From: JBIIJL01 sp044233795
Lineage (GTDB): Bacteria > Pseudomonadota > Gammaproteobacteria > Legionellales > Legionellaceae
DNA length: 7,997 nucleotides
Reading direction: 5' to 3'
Assembly: GCA_044233795.1 (NCBI GenBank)
Contig: JBIIJL010000087.1
Coordinates: 1-7,997 of the forward strand
This document shows positions 6,716 to 7,997 of this stretch, piece after piece; the stretch's first letter is position 1, and each line of letters opens with the position of its first letter. Under the pieces are notes generated by a model. The model was not told where the DNA came from. It saw only the letters and a program-made list of their open reading frames with translations, and did not search any database. A program made the position numbers and the translations under genes.

Positions 6716-6850
6716 TCGATTTAATTTGTTTTTGAGTTTTAAAATTCGCCTATCATATCCTTTATTGGCGAAATGTACACGATTGAACAAGGGTAAATCT
6801 GCAAGATACCTCAGGGGCATCGCTTTACCCATCTCAGTGAATTTCTTAAT
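6716..6850 (-). promoter_or_regulatory. uvrD-murJ spacer with candidate murJ promoter and flanking dyad
   Basis: On the minus strand TGTACA (6774-6779) and TATGAT (6752-6757) are spaced by 16 bases, a fair sigma70 match that would start transcription near 6745, about 30 bases before ATG 6715. An inverted repeat TTCGCC (6745-6750) and GGCGAA (6767-6772), with a 16-base gap, brackets the -10 element and is operator-like. No convincing terminator is visible after the uvrD stop. The whole spacer is also open in the murJ frame as far as 6832, so it might instead encode an N-terminal extension of MurJ. Confidence 0.5.
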
Positions 6851-7997
6851 TTAAGCCTTCTGCAAATTCGCATAAGCCAAAACGAGCCATTTGCTACCAT
6901 GCTCCATGAATTTAACTTGCACTCTTGCTGAGGCACCACCACCTTCAACAGCAACAATCACACCTTCCCCAAATTTATGATGAAAAACGCTCTCGCCTAA
7001 GCGAAAACCGGTTTCATTCTCGATAAAAGACACTGAAGATTTCGCTCTAGGAGCCTCAAAACGAGCTTTAGGTCTGATATCATCAACCAACTCACTTGGG
7101 ATTTCACTTAAAAATCGTGAAGGCCGATGGTATTCTTCTCTACCATATTGACGCCGAATCTCAGCATATGAAAGTACCAGTTTTTCTTTGGCTCGCGTCA
7201 TTCCTACGTAGCAAAGCCTTCGCTCCTCCTCAAGACGACCTGGTTCTTCAGAAGATTGCCGCCCTGGAAAAAGTCCCTCTTCAAGGCCCACTAAGAACAC
7301 AACAGGAAATTCAAGTCCTTTTGCCGCATGCAACGTCATCAAATGTACCGAACGCACATGTTCCTCTGCCTGCATTTCGCCAGCCTCGAGCGACGCATGG
7401 GCTAAGAATGCAACCAAAAGCGGAAGCGCTTCAACATCATCCTCCTCATAGCGAAACTCTTTTGCAGCACTTACCAATTCTTGCAAATTATCAAGCCTTG
7501 ATTGAGATTTATCGCCTTTTTCTTTGGCAAAATGGGCGAGAAGTCCGCTGGATTCAAGCACACAAGTAATTTGTGCATCAAGTTCTAAGTGCATCGTTTC
7601 TTGCCGCATGTTATCGATCAGCGTTTTAAACTGAACCAACGATGATAATGCGCGTTGCGGCAATTGCCCATCACGTTCCAGTTGCTCTATGCACTGCCAT
7701 AATGGCAGCTGCATAGCTTTGGCCTGCCCCCTGAGCTCGTCTAAAGTTTTTTCACCAATACCTCGCGTTGGGAAGTTCACTACACGTTCAAAAGCCGTAT
7801 CATCATGAGGATTCAATAAAAGCCTCAAATAGGCCAAGGCATCTTTGACTTCTGCTCGTTCAAAAAAGCGCACACCGCCATGAATACGGTAAGCAATACC
7901 TGCGCGGAGCAAGGCCTCTTCAAGCACCCGTGATTGCGCATTAGAGCGATATAAAATAGCAAAATCATCAGCGCTATGTCCTTGGTTCATATCCATT
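6851..7997 (-). CDS. uvrD: UvrD, DNA helicase II (partial, N-terminus beyond window)
   Basis: UvrD is a superfamily 1A 3'-to-5' DNA helicase that works in nucleotide excision repair and methyl-directed mismatch repair. The 381 residues from the first in-window Met cover the C-terminal half of the roughly 720-residue protein; the Walker A and DExx motifs lie beyond the right edge. That Met is not the true start, since the frame continues off the window. Visible are helicase motif IV (AILYRSNAQSRVLEEAL, 13-29), the 2B/2A stretch AFERVVNFPTRGIGEKTLDEL (68-88), motif V (VHLMTLHAAKGLEF, 217-230), GLEEGLFP (237-244) and motif VI (EERRLCYVGMTRAKEKL, 257-273). After a basic linker, a Tudor-like domain (about 331-381) matches the RNA-polymerase-binding end of UvrD/PcrA. 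PcrA and Rep are alternatives, but the gammaproteobacterial context and C-terminal domain favour UvrD. Confidence 0.94.
   Translation of the reverse strand, partial: MDMNQGHSADDFAILYRSNAQSRVLEEALLRAGIAYRIHGGVRFFERAEVKDALAYLRLLLNPHDDTAFERVVNFPTRGIGEKTLDELRGQAKAMQLPLWQCIEQLERDGQLPQRALSSLVQFKTLIDNMRQETMHLELDAQITCVLESSGLLAHFAKEKGDKSQSRLDNLQELVSAAKEFRYEEDDVEALPLLVAFLAHASLEAGEMQAEEHVRSVHLMTLHAAKGLEFPVVFLVGLEEGLFPGRQSSEEPGRLEEERRLCYVGMTRAKEKLVLSYAEIRRQYGREEYHRPSRFLSEIPSELVDDIRPKARFEAPRAKSSVSFIENETGFRLGESVFHHKFGEGVIVAVEGGGASARVQVKFMEHGSKWLVLAYANLQKA

Noticed and set aside
7096..7569. 157-codon plus-strand open frame
   Set aside because: It lies entirely antisense to uvrD, whose motifs V and VI are intact across it; the translated product shows no recognisable domain.

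Overview
This window looks like chromosomal DNA of a moderately AT-rich gammaproteobacterium, and I infer a member of the Legionellales (the Legionella/Coxiella group). The inference rests on the close resemblance, from memory, of the LptF protein to Legionella-type LptF and on an unrecognised gene whose C-terminal architecture resembles that of Legionellales secreted proteins. No rRNA, tRNA, CRISPR array, insertion sequence or phage gene is visible.

Layout. Positions 1-1826 carry the end-to-end overlapping pair lptF-lptG on the minus strand (LPS export permease subunits). lptG runs off the left edge and lptF uses a TTG start. An 88-bp divergent spacer leads to holC (DNA polymerase III chi subunit, plus strand, 1915-2352). 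A 91-bp spacer with a good sigma70-like promoter (2382-2409) leads to a 417-residue protein of unknown function (2444-3697). Its end faces an aminopeptidase gene across a short convergent spacer that holds a long inverted repeat, probably a bidirectional terminator. On the minus strand follow an M17 leucyl-type aminopeptidase (3774-5141), murJ (lipid II flippase; 5138-6715, possibly extending to 6832) and the 3' half of uvrD (6851 to the right edge). murJ and the aminopeptidase gene overlap by four bases and are very likely co-transcribed.

How the genes relate. Most are housekeeping functions: outer-membrane LPS transport, peptidoglycan precursor flipping, peptide turnover, replication and repair. 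In E. coli and many relatives lptF-lptG diverges from pepA-holC-valS. Here holC still faces lptF, but no pepA lies between them, and the M17 peptidase sits instead in inverted orientation behind murJ. The unknown gene fills the slot after holC where valS would often be. It is the one accessory-looking gene: an N-terminal globular part with a strand-NGHG start and a later strand-MAC motif, a proline-rich linker, then a C-terminal helical part with an HRGW motif and one hydrophobic segment. It is the best candidate in the window for something undescribed, possibly an exported effector, but its function cannot be assigned from sequence alone.
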